From Aquiluna sp. (GTDB lineage Bacteria; Actinomycetota; Actinomycetes; Actinomycetales; Microbacteriaceae), in NCBI GenBank assembly GCA_017854485.1, contig JAFMHN010000007.1:1-56700 (forward strand): 56,700 nt of DNA. The letters are read 5' to 3'. Position numbers and translations under genes: made by a program. Below the pieces are notes generated by a model, which was not told the DNA's origin, did no database searches, and worked only from the letters and a program-made list of their open reading frames with translations. Below are positions 35,732 through 45,196 of the stretch, in pieces. Within the stretch, counting starts at the first letter, position 1. Every line of letters starts with the position of its first letter.

Positions 35732-36272
35732 AGGCTTTTTTTATCAAAACGCGCCCAACCTAATTACGATGGCGCGAATAGCGCTGGTCCCAGTGGTGCT
35801 CTGGCTCATCTTGGCTGAGTGGGGGTCATTCTGGGGCAGGTTTGCCGCTCTTGTGCTGCTAGTTCTGGCCGCGTCCACCGATGGCATAGATGGCGCCATT
35901 GCCAGAAGGCGCAACCTGGTAACCAACCTGGGCAAGCTTCTGGATCCAATTGCAGATAAAGCGCTTCTTTCCGGAGCTCTACTTGCATTATCGGTGCAGG
36001 GTGCTGTGCCTTGGGCGGCTACCGGAATCATCCTGGCCAGAGAGCTCGGAATTACGATCTACCGATTGATTGTGGCCAAACGCAACGTGATCGCTGCAAC
36101 CGGAGGCGGAAAGCTCAAGACCGTGATTCAAATTATCGCCGTTTCACTGGCAATTGCGCCTTTCCAAGCGTTGGGTTCTTGGTATGACCTGTTGACTCAA
36201 GCGGTTATTTGGTTCGCCGTCGCTCTGACGCTCTGGAGTGGATTGAGAATTCTGTGGCCGAGCAAATTGTAG
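35721..36272 (+). CDS. pgsA: CDP-diacylglycerol--glycerol-3-phosphate 3-phosphatidyltransferase
   Basis: The 183-residue membrane enzyme makes phosphatidylglycerol phosphate. The CDP-alcohol phosphotransferase motif is complete: an initial DG followed by AR, then G and two Asp ([20 protein letters not shown], then [14 protein letters not shown], residues about 52-86). Four to six membrane helices surround it. The ATG at 35721 is 11 nt inside ftsK. ftsK-pgsA-cinA-clgR is a conserved actinobacterial run. Phosphatidylinositol-phosphate synthases share the motif, but the neighbourhood favours PgsA. Confidence 0.92.
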   Translation: MSSKGFFYQNAPNLITMARIALVPVVLWLILAEWGSFWGRFAALVLLVLAASTDGIDGAIARRRNLVTNLGKLLDPIADKALLSGALLALSVQGAVPWAATGIILARELGITIYRLIVAKRNVIAATGGGKLKTVIQIIAVSLAIAPFQALGSWYDLLTQAVIWFAVALTLWSGLRILWPSKL

Positions 36273-36739
36273 CGGCCGCAAAGGCCCAGGGGCTCTGGAT
36301 CGCGGTCGCTGAGTCGCTCACCGGGGGAGCTCTGTGTCAACGCCTGGTTCGCGTTCCTGGAGCTTCAGGGGTGTTGTTGGGTGCAGTGGTTGCCTATCAG
36401 GATCAAATCAAATCCTCGCTTCTAGGGGTCTCAAGATCGCTTATCGCAAATCAGAGTGCGGTTGATGCTGAGGTCGCGGCTCAGATGGCCAGCGGGGTTC
36501 GCGATAAGTTTGCAGAAGCGCAGGGCCTATCTACTTCGAAGCTGATTGGTATTGCCACCACCGGGATAGCCGGACCAGCAACCGTTTCAGGTAAAGAGCC
36601 TGGCGAGGTTTTCATCGCACTGTGTTCGCAAACTGGTACTCGCGTTTACCAAGAGCAGTTAACCGGCTCCAGGGAAGAGATTATTGAGGCAACTGTGGTC
36701 AGGGCACTTGAGATTCTCGGGGAAGATTTGGGCCTTTGA
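36254..36739 (+). CDS. CinA C-terminal domain protein (nicotinamide-nucleotide amidase type)
   Basis: From the GTG at 36254 the protein has 161 residues and consists only of the CinA C-terminal domain, known as PncC-type NMN deamidase. Clear segments are WIAVAESLTGGALCQRLVRVPGASGVLLGAVVAYQ, the Ser/Lys region of the active site, and IGIATTGIAGPATVSGKEPGEVFIAL. The frame remains open upstream to TTG 36209, but that would overlap pgsA by 64 nt; GTG 36254 gives a 19-nt overlap and starts at the conserved AEQIVAAAK. It likely recycles NMN from DNA ligase and NAD turnover. Confidence 0.88.
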   Translation: MAEQIVAAAKAQGLWIAVAESLTGGALCQRLVRVPGASGVLLGAVVAYQDQIKSSLLGVSRSLIANQSAVDAEVAAQMASGVRDKFAEAQGLSTSKLIGIATTGIAGPATVSGKEPGEVFIALCSQTGTRVYQEQLTGSREEIIEATVVRALEILGEDLGL

Positions 36740-36793
36740 TCTGGTTATCAATCAGGAAACATTCAGTTATTTCAGGTAATTTTGTCTTTGTAA

Positions 36794-36817
36794 ACCGATA
36801 GATTGTCGGCCAGGAGG
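36794..36817 (+). promoter_or_regulatory. clgR leader: inverted repeat and strong ribosome site
   Basis: CCGA-N7-TCGG (36795-36809, roughly) is an imperfect inverted repeat containing TAGATT; it is followed by AGGAGG (36812-36817), 4 nt before the TTG at 36822. ClgR activates its own gene in other actinobacteria, so the repeat could be its site, but it does not clearly match a published motif from memory. Confidence 0.35.
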
Positions 36818-36821
36818 AAAC

Positions 36822-37136
36822 TTGGTAGTGCTTAGAGAAGAAATTGGTGACGTTCTACGAAATCACCGATTGAGTCAAGGTCAGACCCTTAGACAGGTCG
36901 CGGCCAAGGCGTCAGTTGCGCTCGGTTACCTCTCTGAGGTTGAGCGTGGCCAAAAAGAGGCATCTTCCGAAATTCTGGCTTCAGTCACAGAGGCTCTGGA
37001 CGTGCCGCTGTCGCAATTGCTGCGCGAGGTTTCCGATCGAGTAGCAACATCAGAAAGCGTGTTCGGAGACAACACCTTCATTCCAGACACGGTCCCAGAC
37101 GCTTTTGTCACCGAGGCCGAGATCTACTCTCACTAG
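36822..37136 (+). CDS. clgR: XRE-family transcriptional activator ClgR
   Basis: The 104-residue protein has an XRE helix-turn-helix, [65 protein letters not shown], nearly identical in pattern to ClgR of mycobacteria and corynebacteria. ClgR activates clp protease and other proteostasis or repair genes and is itself degraded by Clp. Start choice: TTG 36822 is 4 nt after AGGAGG; GTG 36828 two codons later is 10 nt away. The same AGG-AAAC-TTG layout occurs at the DUF1844 gene. Place between cinA and recA is typical. Confidence 0.9.
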   Translation: MVVLREEIGDVLRNHRLSQGQTLRQVAAKASVALGYLSEVERGQKEASSEILASVTEALDVPLSQLLREVSDRVATSESVFGDNTFIPDTVPDAFVTEAEIYSH

Positions 37137-37140
37137 CTAA

Positions 37141-37371
37141 TTGAAGCTCAGTCAGTTCCACCAGTTAGCAGCCGAAGAATTTGGCGAGGGTTTCGCGTCG
37201 GTAGTTTTATCTGATACCAGGCTGACCAGCAAGCAAGACCTAACCCCTGCAGAGCTTTTGGACGCAGGCGAAGATCCCCGTGAAATCTGGTTTGCGCTCT
37301 GCGCCCACCTCGGCGTCCCGAAGGACCGCTGGCATGGCAAACCAAAGACAAAGCAACACGCCGAAAACTAA
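37141..37371 (+). CDS. DUF3046 family protein
   Basis: The 76-residue protein is recognisable as DUF3046: MKLSQFHQLAAEEFGEGFA, then VLSDTRLTSKQDLTPAELLDAGEDPREIWFALCAHLGVPKDRWHGK. Members lie just upstream of recA in most actinobacteria and have no known function. It starts with TTG, 4 nt after the clgR stop, and lacks a clear ribosome site, so it is probably read together with clgR. The basic tail KPKTKQHAEN is variable. Confidence 0.85.
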   Translation: MKLSQFHQLAAEEFGEGFASVVLSDTRLTSKQDLTPAELLDAGEDPREIWFALCAHLGVPKDRWHGKPKTKQHAEN

Positions 37372-37375
37372 TCAT

Positions 37376-37391
37376 TCGAAATTTTGTTCGA
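37376..37391. promoter_or_regulatory. LexA (SOS) box upstream of recA
   Basis: TCGAAATTTTGTTCGA matches the actinobacterial SOS consensus TCGAAC-N4-GTTCGA except for A in place of C in the left half. It overlaps the probable -35 (TTGTTC 37384-37389) of a promoter with -10 TAACAA (37406-37411) or TATTGT (37397-37402). A leader of about 100 nt follows. Confidence 0.85.
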
Positions 37392-37520
37392 ACGCTTATT
37401 GTTGCTAACAACTGCAATAAATGTGGAGTTTTCAAGAGCAATCTTTATCGCTTCATAAATGTCTTAGCCAGAGCGTAGCTTCTAGGTGAAGAGGGCGCAA
37501 AGCGTCAGAAAGAGGTTCTA

Positions 37521-38597
37521 ATGCCAAGTGCATCAGATAGGGAAAAGGCACTAGAGACAGCTCTAGCGCAAATCGACCGACAGTTCGGCAAGGGTTCGGT
37601 AATGCGTCTAGGTTCAGACGAGCGGGCTCCAATCGATGTGATTCCAACCGGTTCAATCGCGTTGGACAGCGCACTGGGAGTCGGCGGCTTGCCTCGAGGC
37701 AGAATTGTAGAGATTTACGGGCCAGAATCATCAGGTAAGACCACCATCGCACTGCACGCCATTGCCAGCGCTCAAGCTGCCGGCGGCGTAGCTGCCTTCG
37801 TAGATGCCGAGCACGCGCTCGACCCGGTCTATGCTCAGGCACTCGGTGTTGACATCGACGCTCTGCTGGTTAGCCAGCCAGACACCGGTGAGCAGGCCCT
37901 TGAGATCACCGACATGCTTATCCGCTCCGGCTCAATTGATGTAATAGTCGTTGACTCCGTGGCTGCCCTGGTTCCTCGAGCTGAACTCGAGGGAGAAATG
38001 GGTGATTCTCACATCGGTCTGCAGGCAAGGCTTATGTCACAGGCCCTTCGCAAGCTAACCGGTGCCGTTAGCAACACCAAGACCACTGCCATCTTTATCA
38101 ACCAGCTGCGTGAAAAAGTTGGAGTGTTCTTCGGTTCGCCGGAGACCACCTCTGGCGGTAAGGCACTTAAGTTCTATGCTTCGGTCCGTCTGGACATTCG
38201 CAGGATTGAAACTCTCAAGAACGGCCAAGATTCAGTCGGCAACAGGGCGCGAGTCAAGGTAGTCAAGAACAAGTTGGCTTCGCCGTTTAGGCAGGCCGAG
38301 TTTGACATCATGTTTGGTGAGGGCATCTCCAAGGAAGGAAGCCTGATCGACTTCGGTGTCGAACATGGCATTGTCACTAAGTCAGGAGCTTGGTACACCT
38401 TTGAGGGAGACCAGCTGGGGCAGGGTAAGGAAAATTCCAGGACTTACCTCAAGGAAAACCCCGAAGTTGCAAACACAATTGAGCAAAAGATTAAGACGAA
38501 GCTCGGCATTGGCGTGCCAAGGCCAGTCGCGGATCTACCGCCTGAAGAGTTGAACCAGGAGAGTGAGCCGCCTGCAAAGGCAGCCAACGATGCCTGA
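37521..38597 (+). CDS. recA: Recombinase RecA
   Basis: The 358-residue recombinase polymerises on single-stranded DNA, drives strand exchange and triggers LexA self-cleavage. Walker [10 protein letters not shown] is at 67-75; the catalytic AEHALD, Walker [13 protein letters not shown], the L1/L2 loops ([32 protein letters not shown]) and the acidic C-terminal tail are present. No intein. The ATG has GAGG about 8 nt upstream and an SOS box lies 130 nt upstream. The stop overlaps recX by 8 nt. Confidence 0.98.
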   Translation: MPSASDREKALETALAQIDRQFGKGSVMRLGSDERAPIDVIPTGSIALDSALGVGGLPRGRIVEIYGPESSGKTTIALHAIASAQAAGGVAAFVDAEHALDPVYAQALGVDIDALLVSQPDTGEQALEITDMLIRSGSIDVIVVDSVAALVPRAELEGEMGDSHIGLQARLMSQALRKLTGAVSNTKTTAIFINQLREKVGVFFGSPETTSGGKALKFYASVRLDIRRIETLKNGQDSVGNRARVKVVKNKLASPFRQAEFDIMFGEGISKEGSLIDFGVEHGIVTKSGAWYTFEGDQLGQGKENSRTYLKENPEVANTIEQKIKTKLGIGVPRPVADLPPEELNQESEPPAKAANDA

Positions 38598-39072
38598 TAG
38601 CCCATCACCTGAGAAGCTGGAAAAGCGAGCCAGAAATGTCTTGCTATTCCAGCTTTCTCGTAGCATGAAGACCAAACGGCAACTGGCAGATATTCTCAAG
38701 AAGCGCGAGATTCCGGACGAGATAGCTCTGCCGCTCTTGGACAGATTCGAAGAAGTGCAGCTAATTGACGATGCAGTGTTTGCCCAGGCTTACGTTCGGT
38801 CTCGCCAAGAGCAGGGCAAGTCGGCCCGTTTGATATCCAGAGAGCTTGGCCAAAAGGGTGTTTCCTCGGAAATTATCGACCAGGCGGTTTCGGAGATTAG
38901 CCAAGACGATGAGCGCGAAATGGTGCTGAGCTTGGCACGCGCTCGCTGGGAACGAATGGCTGCGCTTGATCGCGACACTAGGTATCGCAGGGTGTCCGGA
39001 TTCTTGATGCGCAAGGGCTTTGCCTCCGGCATGGTTTCGGCCGCACTGCGCGAGGTGGGCGCGAGCGACTAA
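38590..39072 (+). CDS. recX: Regulatory protein RecX
   Basis: The 160-residue helical protein binds RecA filaments and limits their activity. Three-helix repeats are visible: [82 protein letters not shown] and [29 protein letters not shown] 38590 sits inside the end of recA, giving translational coupling; an open frame further upstream lies within recA and is not used by homologues. Confidence 0.93.
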   Translation: MPDSPSPEKLEKRARNVLLFQLSRSMKTKRQLADILKKREIPDEIALPLLDRFEEVQLIDDAVFAQAYVRSRQEQGKSARLISRELGQKGVSSEIIDQAVSEISQDDEREMVLSLARARWERMAALDRDTRYRRVSGFLMRKGFASGMVSAALREVGASD

Positions 39073-39085
39073 AATCACAGGTGCC

Positions 39086-40555
39086 ATGAACCTAACTTAT
39101 GAAGTGCGTACCTTCGGATGCCAGATGAACGTTCACGATTCTGAGCGAATCTCTGGGTTGCTTGAAGATGCTGGCTACACCAAGAGCCCGGACAAGGATC
39201 CTGACCTCGTGGTCTTCAACACCTGCGCAGTGCGTGAGAATGCTGACAATAAGCTCTATGGCACTCTCGGAATGCTACTTCCCAAAAAAGAAGCCAACCC
39301 CAACCTTCTAATTGCTGTCGGCGGCTGTCTTGCTCAGAAAGATCAGGACACAATTTTGGAGCGCGCGCCTTGGGTGGATGTGGTCTTCGGCACTCACAAC
39401 ATGGGTTCACTGCCAGCGCTGCTCGAGCGCTCCCGTCACAATTCCGAGGCTCAAATTGAGATCCTGGAATCCCTCGAGGTTTTTCCTTCCACGCTTCCTG
39501 CAAAGCGCGACAGTTCCTTTAGCGGCTGGGTCTCGATTTCTGTTGGCTGCAATAACACCTGCACTTTCTGCATAGTTCCGTCACTGCGAGGCAAAGAGAA
39601 AGACCGCAGGCCAGGCGAAATACTCGCTGAGATCGAAGCACTCGTTGCCGATGGAGCAATCGAGGTAACGCTGCTTGGTCAAAATGTGAACACCTATGGC
39701 GTGGAATTTGGAGACCGAGGCGCCTTCGCAAAATTACTCAGGGCCTGCGGCCAGATCAAAGGCTTGGAGCGGGTACGCTTCACTTCTCCTCACCCGGCGG
39801 CGTTTACCGACGACGTGATAGCGGCAATGGCTGAAACTGAGAATGTGATGCCTCAGCTTCACATGCCACTGCAGTCTGGATCAGACAGCGTCCTGAAGGC
39901 GATGAAGCGTAGCTACCGGGCGACCAAATATCTGGGCATTCTGGACCGGGTGCGAGCAGTGATGCCAGAGGCGGCAATCACCACCGACATCATTGTTGGA
40001 TTTCCTGGCGAAACCGAGCAGGATTTCCAAGAGACACTCGACGTTGTCAGAAAATCACGCTTCGTAGCGTCCTTTACTTTTCAATACTCGAAGCGACCCG
40101 GAACTCCAGCTGCAGAAATGGACGGTCAACTACCCAAGGAGGTAGTTCAGGACAGGTATGAGCGGCTACTGAAGGTGGTCAATGAGGTTTCTTGGGAGGA
40201 AAACAAGCGGGTCGTTGGCACCGTGGTGGAGTTGCTGGTCTCCTCTGAGGTCGGTCGCAAAGACTCTGCCACCCATCGATTGACTGGAAGAGCTAAAGAC
40301 AACCGACTTGTCCACTTTGAAGTCCCAGAAGGCGGCGATGTGCCTCGCCCAGGCGATGCCGTGACAGTAAAAATCACCCGGGCCGCACCATATTTTCTGG
40401 TGGCGGATGCGACACCTGGTTCGCTTTATCAAGTTCGCCGAACCGCGGGAGGTGATGCCTACGACCGCAGGCAGCTGGAAAGCTGCGGAGTTCCGGCAGC
40501 TGGAGACTCAAAGGTTTCCCTTGGTCTCCCGATTCGAGTTAAAAGTGGGCTTTAG
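39086..40555 (+). CDS. miaB: tRNA-2-methylthio-N6-dimethylallyladenosine synthase
   Basis: The 489-residue radical-SAM methylthiotransferase adds the methylthio group at A37 after MiaA. The N-terminal cluster cysteines are Cys12 (FGCQMN), Cys47 (NTCAVRENA) and Cys81 (GGCLAQ); the radical-SAM cluster is Cys155, Cys159 and Cys162 (CNNTCTFC). A TRAM domain ends near residue 445, followed by a variable tail of about 40 residues. ATG 39086 is chosen since the family begins [11 protein letters not shown]; a TAAAAT (39070-39075) 10 nt upstream would give a 3-5 nt leader. The gene overlaps miaA by 11 nt. Confidence 0.95.
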   Translation: MNLTYEVRTFGCQMNVHDSERISGLLEDAGYTKSPDKDPDLVVFNTCAVRENADNKLYGTLGMLLPKKEANPNLLIAVGGCLAQKDQDTILERAPWVDVVFGTHNMGSLPALLERSRHNSEAQIEILESLEVFPSTLPAKRDSSFSGWVSISVGCNNTCTFCIVPSLRGKEKDRRPGEILAEIEALVADGAIEVTLLGQNVNTYGVEFGDRGAFAKLLRACGQIKGLERVRFTSPHPAAFTDDVIAAMAETENVMPQLHMPLQSGSDSVLKAMKRSYRATKYLGILDRVRAVMPEAAITTDIIVGFPGETEQDFQETLDVVRKSRFVASFTFQYSKRPGTPAAEMDGQLPKEVVQDRYERLLKVVNEVSWEENKRVVGTVVELLVSSEVGRKDSATHRLTGRAKDNRLVHFEVPEGGDVPRPGDAVTVKITRAAPYFLVADATPGSLYQVRRTAGGDAYDRRQLESCGVPAAGDSKVSLGLPIRVKSGL

Positions 40556-41465
40556 TCTCCTTGCAATAGTTGGGCCAACTGCCTCCGGAAAATCCTCCTT
40601 GGCGATTTCGGTGGCCCGTGCTTTCAAAGAGCAGGGGGTTCCCTCCGAAATTATCAATGCCGACTCCATGCAGCTATACCGCGGCATGGACATAGGCACG
40701 GCGAAGCTAACTCAGAGTGAGATGCAGGGCGTCACTCACCACCTGCTCGATGTGATTGAGCCGTCTCAGGAAATGACTGCCGTCGAATACAGCAAACTGG
40801 CGCAGCGGAAAATCTCAGAGCTGACCGAAAGCAAAGTCATGCCGATACTGGTTGGCGGGAGCATGTTTTATGTTGCGGCCGCGCTGGATCGACTGGACTT
40901 CGCACCCACTGATCCGCGCATCCGTGCTGAACTGGAAGCACGCGCCCTGGAAATCGGGAAAATATCACTTCATGCAGAGCTCGCCGCACTGGATCCAGTC
41001 TCGGCCAAGAACATCCACTCCCAGAATTCGAGAAAGGTGATCAGGGCGCTGGAGGTAATTGCTCTAACTGGTCAGCCATTCTCATCATCGTTCCCGGAGC
41101 CTGAGTATCTGGTGCCGACTTTGACCTTGGGCATCGATATCGACCGGGAAGCGCTAAAAACTCGGATTGCCAAGCGCGTCAGTGGCATGTGGGGAGGCGG
41201 AATCCTGGATGAGGCAGAGCGCCTTGCCAGCAGCCATTCTGAGCTCTCGAAGACCGCTAAGGCGGCAATCGGTTATAACCAGGCATTTCGCCAGCTTGCA
41301 GGCGACTGTGAGGCCAGTGAAGCGATAGCTGAAACCATTCAGCTCACTAATCGCTATGCCCGTCGGCAAATGTCATGGTTTAGAAGAGATAAGCGCACAG
41401 TTTGGCTGCAAGATGACGATAATTTGCTCGATGCTGCTCTGCAGCGAATTAGGCTGGAGCAATGA
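40545..41465 (+). CDS. miaA: tRNA dimethylallyltransferase
   Basis: The 306-residue enzyme prenylates A37 of tRNAs reading UNN codons; MiaB then methylthiolates the product. The P-loop GPTASGKS is at 10-17, followed by [18 protein letters not shown] (substrate contacts), [14 protein letters not shown] and [13 protein letters not shown] 40545 gives a start eight residues before the P-loop, as in homologues; the open frame extends further upstream inside miaB but is not conserved. Ends with an ATGA overlap into dapF. The C-terminal [13 protein letters not shown] is conserved. Confidence 0.93.
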   Translation: MGFSLLAIVGPTASGKSSLAISVARAFKEQGVPSEIINADSMQLYRGMDIGTAKLTQSEMQGVTHHLLDVIEPSQEMTAVEYSKLAQRKISELTESKVMPILVGGSMFYVAAALDRLDFAPTDPRIRAELEARALEIGKISLHAELAALDPVSAKNIHSQNSRKVIRALEVIALTGQPFSSSFPEPEYLVPTLTLGIDIDREALKTRIAKRVSGMWGGGILDEAERLASSHSELSKTAKAAIGYNQAFRQLAGDCEASEAIAETIQLTNRYARRQMSWFRRDKRTVWLQDDDNLLDAALQRIRLEQ

Positions 41466-42328
41466 TTGACTTCACAAAGGGCCAGGGCACGGGCAACGAC
41501 TTTATTTTGATTTTGGACCGCGTCGGGCAGCTGGACCTTAGCGCCGAGCAGGTGGCAAAAATGTGCGACCGGAATTTCGGCATTGGCGCAGATGGATTGA
41601 TTATCGTGAAGCCGACCGCCAAGGATGCTGAAGTTTCCAATCTCCTGGATCAGGAGCCGGAAGCGGTCTGGTTTATGGACTATCGCAACTCCGATGGCTC
41701 CAAGGCAGAAATGTGCGGCAATGGAATCAGGGTGTTTGCTCGCTATCTGTTGGAAAATCAGCTCGCCACTTTGACTGATGGCAGCACTCTGCCAGTAGCA
41801 ACTAGGAGTGGGATCAGGGACGTGACGGCTACCGTGAACGGGTTTGCGGTTGACCTGGGGCCGTTCACAATTGGCGATGACCAAACTCTGGTTACCGCCA
41901 GAGGGCTAGCAGTTTCTAGACCGGGGCTAGCGGTAAACGTTGGAAACCCACATGTGGTGGTAGCTCTGGCAGACCTAGATGAGCTTGAGAACCTCGAGCT
42001 GACCAGAATGCCAGCACTTGATCCCGAGCCTGCGGCAGGAGCCAATGTCGAGTTTGTAGTACTAGATGAGCCCCTTATCTCTCAGGGAGTGGCCGGCCTT
42101 ACGGTTCGAATTAGAGAGCGTGGATCCGGGGAGACTTTGAGTTGCGGTACTGGAATAGCAGCCTCTGCAGTTGCGATTCGGCACTGGGCCGGTGGCACAC
42201 AGAATCACTGGAAGGTGAAGGTTCGAGGCGGCGAGGTTGGTGTTCGGATTTTTACAACCGAAGAGGGCGAGCACGTTGGCATCAGTGGCCCGGCCGAACT
42301 TACCTACTCTGGCTCGTGGCAGGTCTGA
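41462..42328 (+). CDS. dapF: Diaminopimelate epimerase
   Basis: The 288-residue epimerase interconverts LL- and meso-diaminopimelate for peptidoglycan and lysine. The two catalytic cysteines lie in SDGSKAEMCGNGIRVFARY and GETLSCGTGIAASAVA, in the two mirrored domains; the N-terminal KGQGTGNDFILILD is typical. It overlaps miaA by 4 nt and, at its 3' end, the convergent methyltransferase gene by 29 nt. Confidence 0.95.
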   Translation: MIDFTKGQGTGNDFILILDRVGQLDLSAEQVAKMCDRNFGIGADGLIIVKPTAKDAEVSNLLDQEPEAVWFMDYRNSDGSKAEMCGNGIRVFARYLLENQLATLTDGSTLPVATRSGIRDVTATVNGFAVDLGPFTIGDDQTLVTARGLAVSRPGLAVNVGNPHVVVALADLDELENLELTRMPALDPEPAAGANVEFVVLDEPLISQGVAGLTVRIRERGSGETLSCGTGIAASAVAIRHWAGGTQNHWKVKVRGGEVGVRIFTTEEGEHVGISGPAELTYSGSWQV

Positions 42329-42923
42329 CGACCCGAATTACCCGGAAGGTCTTTTGATTGTCGTGGCGGCTCACCTCTAGATTTTGAAACTCCTGAGCGA
42401 GCCATTTTTGAAATGAGTCGGCCCCCAAGTGCTTCTGCACAACCAGGTATGCCTCACCACCGGCAGCAAGTTTTGGTAGGTAGGTTTCCATCAATTCGTG
42501 CAGTACTTTTTTCCCGACTCGAATCGGCGGGTTAGACCAGATTCCGGTGAATTCGGTGTCGCTCGGGATTTGATTAGCCAGTACTGCCCGAATGTTTTTC
42601 AGGCCCAATTTTTTGGCATTTTTTGAAGTGGTTGCAAGACTTCGTTCGTTCACATCCAGTGCCCACACCGTTGTGTCGGGGCGTAGCGCAGCAATCGAGA
42701 CTGCTATCGGACCCCAACCACAGCCCAGGTCCAGCACGTTTCCAGAGCTTGGGAACTTCGCGAAATGCGACAAGAGAACATTGGTTCCGGTGTCCAGTGC
42801 GGTAGAGCTGAAGGTGCCGCTGGTAGCATTTAGTTGAAATAGTTGCCCGGCAACCTCAAACTCAACCGCAGTTTCCTTGCTGTTGGTTGTGGGTTCCGCG
42901 CTGAAATAGTGCTCCTGGGCCAT
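42300..42923 (-). CDS. Class I SAM-dependent methyltransferase, RsmC-like
   Basis: The 207-residue protein has an N-terminal strand (EHYFSAEPTT) and the SAM motif I VLDLGCGWGPIAVSIAA (about 64-80), an acidic residue after strand 2 (ALDVNERS) and the catalytic SNPPIRVGK motif (about 130-138) typical of N2/N6-methyltransferases acting on rRNA guanines or adenines. Homologues are annotated as RsmC-like 16S rRNA methyltransferases, but half the E. coli length, so the target is uncertain. The ATG at 42923 has a TAGGTT -10 exactly 6 nt upstream and the start region is divergent from hflX. Confidence 0.85.
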   Translation of the reverse strand: MAQEHYFSAEPTTNSKETAVEFEVAGQLFQLNATSGTFSSTALDTGTNVLLSHFAKFPSSGNVLDLGCGWGPIAVSIAALRPDTTVWALDVNERSLATTSKNAKKLGLKNIRAVLANQIPSDTEFTGIWSNPPIRVGKKVLHELMETYLPKLAAGGEAYLVVQKHLGADSFQKWLAQEFQNLEVSRHDNQKTFRVIRVVRPATSQSR

Positions 42924-42929
42924 GGCTCA

Positions 42930-42935
42930 AACCTA
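42930..42935 (-). promoter_or_regulatory. -10 box of the RsmC-like gene (leaderless)
   Basis: TAGGTT on the minus strand with a 6-nt spacer (TGAGCC) to the ATG at 42923. The divergent hflX promoter (TAGGCT, 42945-42950) starts 10 nt away. Confidence 0.6.
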
Positions 42936-42944
42936 ATACAGGCC

Positions 42945-42950
42945 TAGGCT
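42945..42950 (+). promoter_or_regulatory. -10 box of hflX (near-leaderless)
   Basis: TAGGCT, 9 nt before the ATG at 42960, giving a predicted leader of only a few bases and no ribosome site. Confidence 0.45.
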
Positions 42951-42959
42951 TATATCTCT

Positions 42960-44393
42960 ATGGAACCCGAATCAACAATCGATCGAATTCTCAGGCGAGG
43001 GGCACTGGCCCCTGAGTCGGAATTCGACGGCGATCAGCTCGAACTAGAAGAGCGCGCATCGCTCAGGCGAGTGCCGGGGCTCTCAACCGAACTTGAAGAC
43101 ATCAGCGAAGTTGAGTACCGACAGCTGCGGTTGGAGAAGGTTGTTCTGATCGGAGTTTGGGGCAGCGGCACTGTGACCGACGCCGAGAACTCGCTGCGAG
43201 AGCTGGCGGCGCTAGCCGAAACCGCTGGCGCTCAGGTGCTAGACGGACTGCTGCAGAGGCGAGCCAAGCCAGATCCGGCAACATACTTTGGTAAAGGCAA
43301 GGCTGAAGAGTTGCGAGTTCTGGTTAGCTCGCTAGGGGCCGACACCGTTATTGCTGATGATGAATTAGCGCCTTCTCAGCGCCGCGCTCTCGAGGACGCG
43401 GTCAAGGTCAAGGTCATTGATCGCACGGCAATCATTTTGGATATTTTCGCTCAGCACGCCAAGAGCAAAGAGGGTAAGGCGCAGGTTGAGTTGGCGCAGC
43501 TCGAATACCTACTGCCCAGACTCCGTGGTTGGGGTGAATCAATGTCCAGGCAAGCCGGTGGCCAGGCGGCCGGTGGTGTTGGAATCGGTTCTCGTGGTCC
43601 CGGTGAAACCAAGATTGAGTTGGACCGCCGGAGAATCAACACCAAGATGGCCAAGTTGCGACGAGACATTTCCGCGATGAAAAGCGCACGCGACACTAAG
43701 CGCTCAAAGCGGGAGAAGACTCAGGTGCCGCAGGTGGCAATTGCCGGCTACACCAACGCCGGCAAGTCTTCGCTCCTAAATAGGCTTACCAAAGCCGGCG
43801 TGCTGGTTGAGAATGCCCTGTTTGCCACCCTCGACCCAACGATCCGGCGTCATCAAACCCCCGATGGCAGAAGTTACACACTGGCCGACACTGTTGGGTT
43901 TGTTAGATCACTGCCACATCAGTTAGTAGAAGCTTTCCGGTCGACGCTGGAGGAAATTGCAGCAGCCTCGCTAGTGGTTCATGTGGTCGATGCAACCGAC
44001 CCAGAGCCGCTGGGGCAAATCAGAACTGTCCGGGAGGTAATCTCGGAGGTGGACGCCTCTGCGATTCCTGAGATCATAGTCTTTAACAAAGCCGACCTGA
44101 TAAGCCAGGAGGAGCAAGTCCGGCTTCGGGGATTAGTCCCCGGTGCACTGCTGGTTTCGGCCAGAAGCGGACTGGGCATTGCTGAGCTGGAAAATGCAAT
44201 CGCCACTAAATTGCCCAAACCAGAGATTTTGTTCGATGGCGTGATTCCCTATGACAGGGGAGATCTGGTTTCAAGAATCCACCTAGCAGGCAAAGTTCAG
44301 GAGCTTGAGTACTTAGAGGAGGGCACCAGAATCAAGGCGCTCGTGAAGGAAGATCTTGCAGCAGAGTTGGCAAGTGTTGCTAAACAGTCCTGA
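42960..44393 (+). CDS. hflX: GTPase HflX
   Basis: The 477-residue GTPase binds the 50S subunit and splits stalled or hibernating ribosomes. The N-terminal HflX domain includes [15 protein letters not shown] and [57 protein letters not shown]; a Gly-rich hinge ([13 protein letters not shown]) leads to the G domain with [29 protein letters not shown] and NKAD. The 3' end overlaps the convergent lexA gene by 14 nt. Position after dapF and before lexA is typical for actinobacteria. Confidence 0.95.
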   Translation: MEPESTIDRILRRGALAPESEFDGDQLELEERASLRRVPGLSTELEDISEVEYRQLRLEKVVLIGVWGSGTVTDAENSLRELAALAETAGAQVLDGLLQRRAKPDPATYFGKGKAEELRVLVSSLGADTVIADDELAPSQRRALEDAVKVKVIDRTAIILDIFAQHAKSKEGKAQVELAQLEYLLPRLRGWGESMSRQAGGQAAGGVGIGSRGPGETKIELDRRRINTKMAKLRRDISAMKSARDTKRSKREKTQVPQVAIAGYTNAGKSSLLNRLTKAGVLVENALFATLDPTIRRHQTPDGRSYTLADTVGFVRSLPHQLVEAFRSTLEEIAAASLVVHVVDATDPEPLGQIRTVREVISEVDASAIPEIIVFNKADLISQEEQVRLRGLVPGALLVSARSGLGIAELENAIATKLPKPEILFDGVIPYDRGDLVSRIHLAGKVQELEYLEEGTRIKALVKEDLAAELASVAKQS

Positions 44394-45000
44394 GAACCGC
44401 AACAACCTTTCCAAGAATCACAGCGTGATCGCCCAAAATTGGCTCAAAAGCGGAGTTTCGCGGTAGCAGCCAGGTGTGGCCATCGCGTTGTTTGAAGGTC
44501 TTGACAGTTGCTTCGTCCTCCAGCAACGCAGCCACAATGTCGCCGTTGTCGGCCGATTGCTGTTGACGAACCACGACCCAGTCACCGTCGCAAATTGCAG
44601 CGTCGATCATGGACTCACCAACGACCTTCAACAAAAACAACTCACCCTGGCCAACTAGCTGCCTTGGAAGAGCGAAGACATCCTCAACGTTTTGCTCAGC
44701 GGTAATCGGCCCACCAGCGGCGATGCGTCCGACAAGTGGAACCATTGCAGCGTCGGGGTGGAACATCTCGGCTGCAGGCTCAACCCCGAGCAAGTCAATG
44801 GTCCTAGGCCGACGCGGGTCACGGCTTATAAAGCCAAGCAACTCCAATTTATTCAGCTGGTGCGAAACGCTGGCAGTGGAGGACAGTCCAACCGATTCGC
44901 CGATTTCTCGCATCGACGGCGCGTAGTTCCTGGAGGTCATGGATTCCTGAATGACCTCGAGTATTCGCTGCTGAACTGTAGTCAGGTTAGAGGTGTCCAT
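44380..45000 (-). CDS. lexA: SOS repressor LexA
   Basis: The 206-residue repressor has an N-terminal winged helix ([36 protein letters not shown]) and a C-terminal S24 peptidase. The self-cleavage site is Ala95-Gly96 (GRIAAGGPI), the nucleophile Ser130 (GESM) and the general base Lys167 (EATVKTF). The ATG at 45000 is preceded by AGAAGGGG. An operator-like sequence at 45048-45063 lies in its promoter region. Convergent overlap with hflX is 14 nt. Confidence 0.97.
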   Translation of the reverse strand: MDTSNLTTVQQRILEVIQESMTSRNYAPSMREIGESVGLSSTASVSHQLNKLELLGFISRDPRRPRTIDLLGVEPAAEMFHPDAAMVPLVGRIAAGGPITAEQNVEDVFALPRQLVGQGELFLLKVVGESMIDAAICDGDWVVVRQQQSADNGDIVAALLEDEATVKTFKQRDGHTWLLPRNSAFEPILGDHAVILGKVVAVLRTV

Positions 45001-45047
45001 ACCTGCCCCTTCTAAAAATGTCTGTGGCTAGTTGTTTACTACCTATG

Positions 45048-45063
45048 TCGAAACTGTATTCGT
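45048..45063. promoter_or_regulatory. Probable LexA box at the lexA promoter
   Basis: TCGAAACTGTATTCGT keeps the outer CGAA/TTCG of the SOS palindrome; the inner C and G of the GAAC/GTTC cores are replaced by A. It is 48 nt upstream of the lexA start and would give autoregulation. The deviation suggests a weaker site than the one at 45150. Confidence 0.65.
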
Positions 45064-45149
45064 ATTTGGCCTAAAAACCAAACACATTTTCGATAAAAGG
45101 GTCATCAGCGTGTCGAATTGCTTGCTTTTTGTCACAATATGTCTACACT

Positions 45150-45165
45150 TAGAACAAATGTTCGA
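45150..45165. promoter_or_regulatory. LexA (SOS) box upstream of the LysM gene
   Basis: TAGAACAAATGTTCGA contains a perfect GAAC-N4-GTTC core. It overlaps the predicted transcription start of the LysM gene (TTGCTT at 45122-45127, 16-nt spacer, TACACT at 45144-45149), so bound LexA should block initiation. Confidence 0.88.
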
Positions 45166-45196
45166 AACAAGTATTCGGGCAGAAGGGATCGAGAAC

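Noticed and set aside
45032-45196. Upstream extension of the LysM gene to an earlier in-frame start
   Set aside because: The extension would run through the promoter and LexA box; the ribosome site and signal-like helix support ATG 45197.
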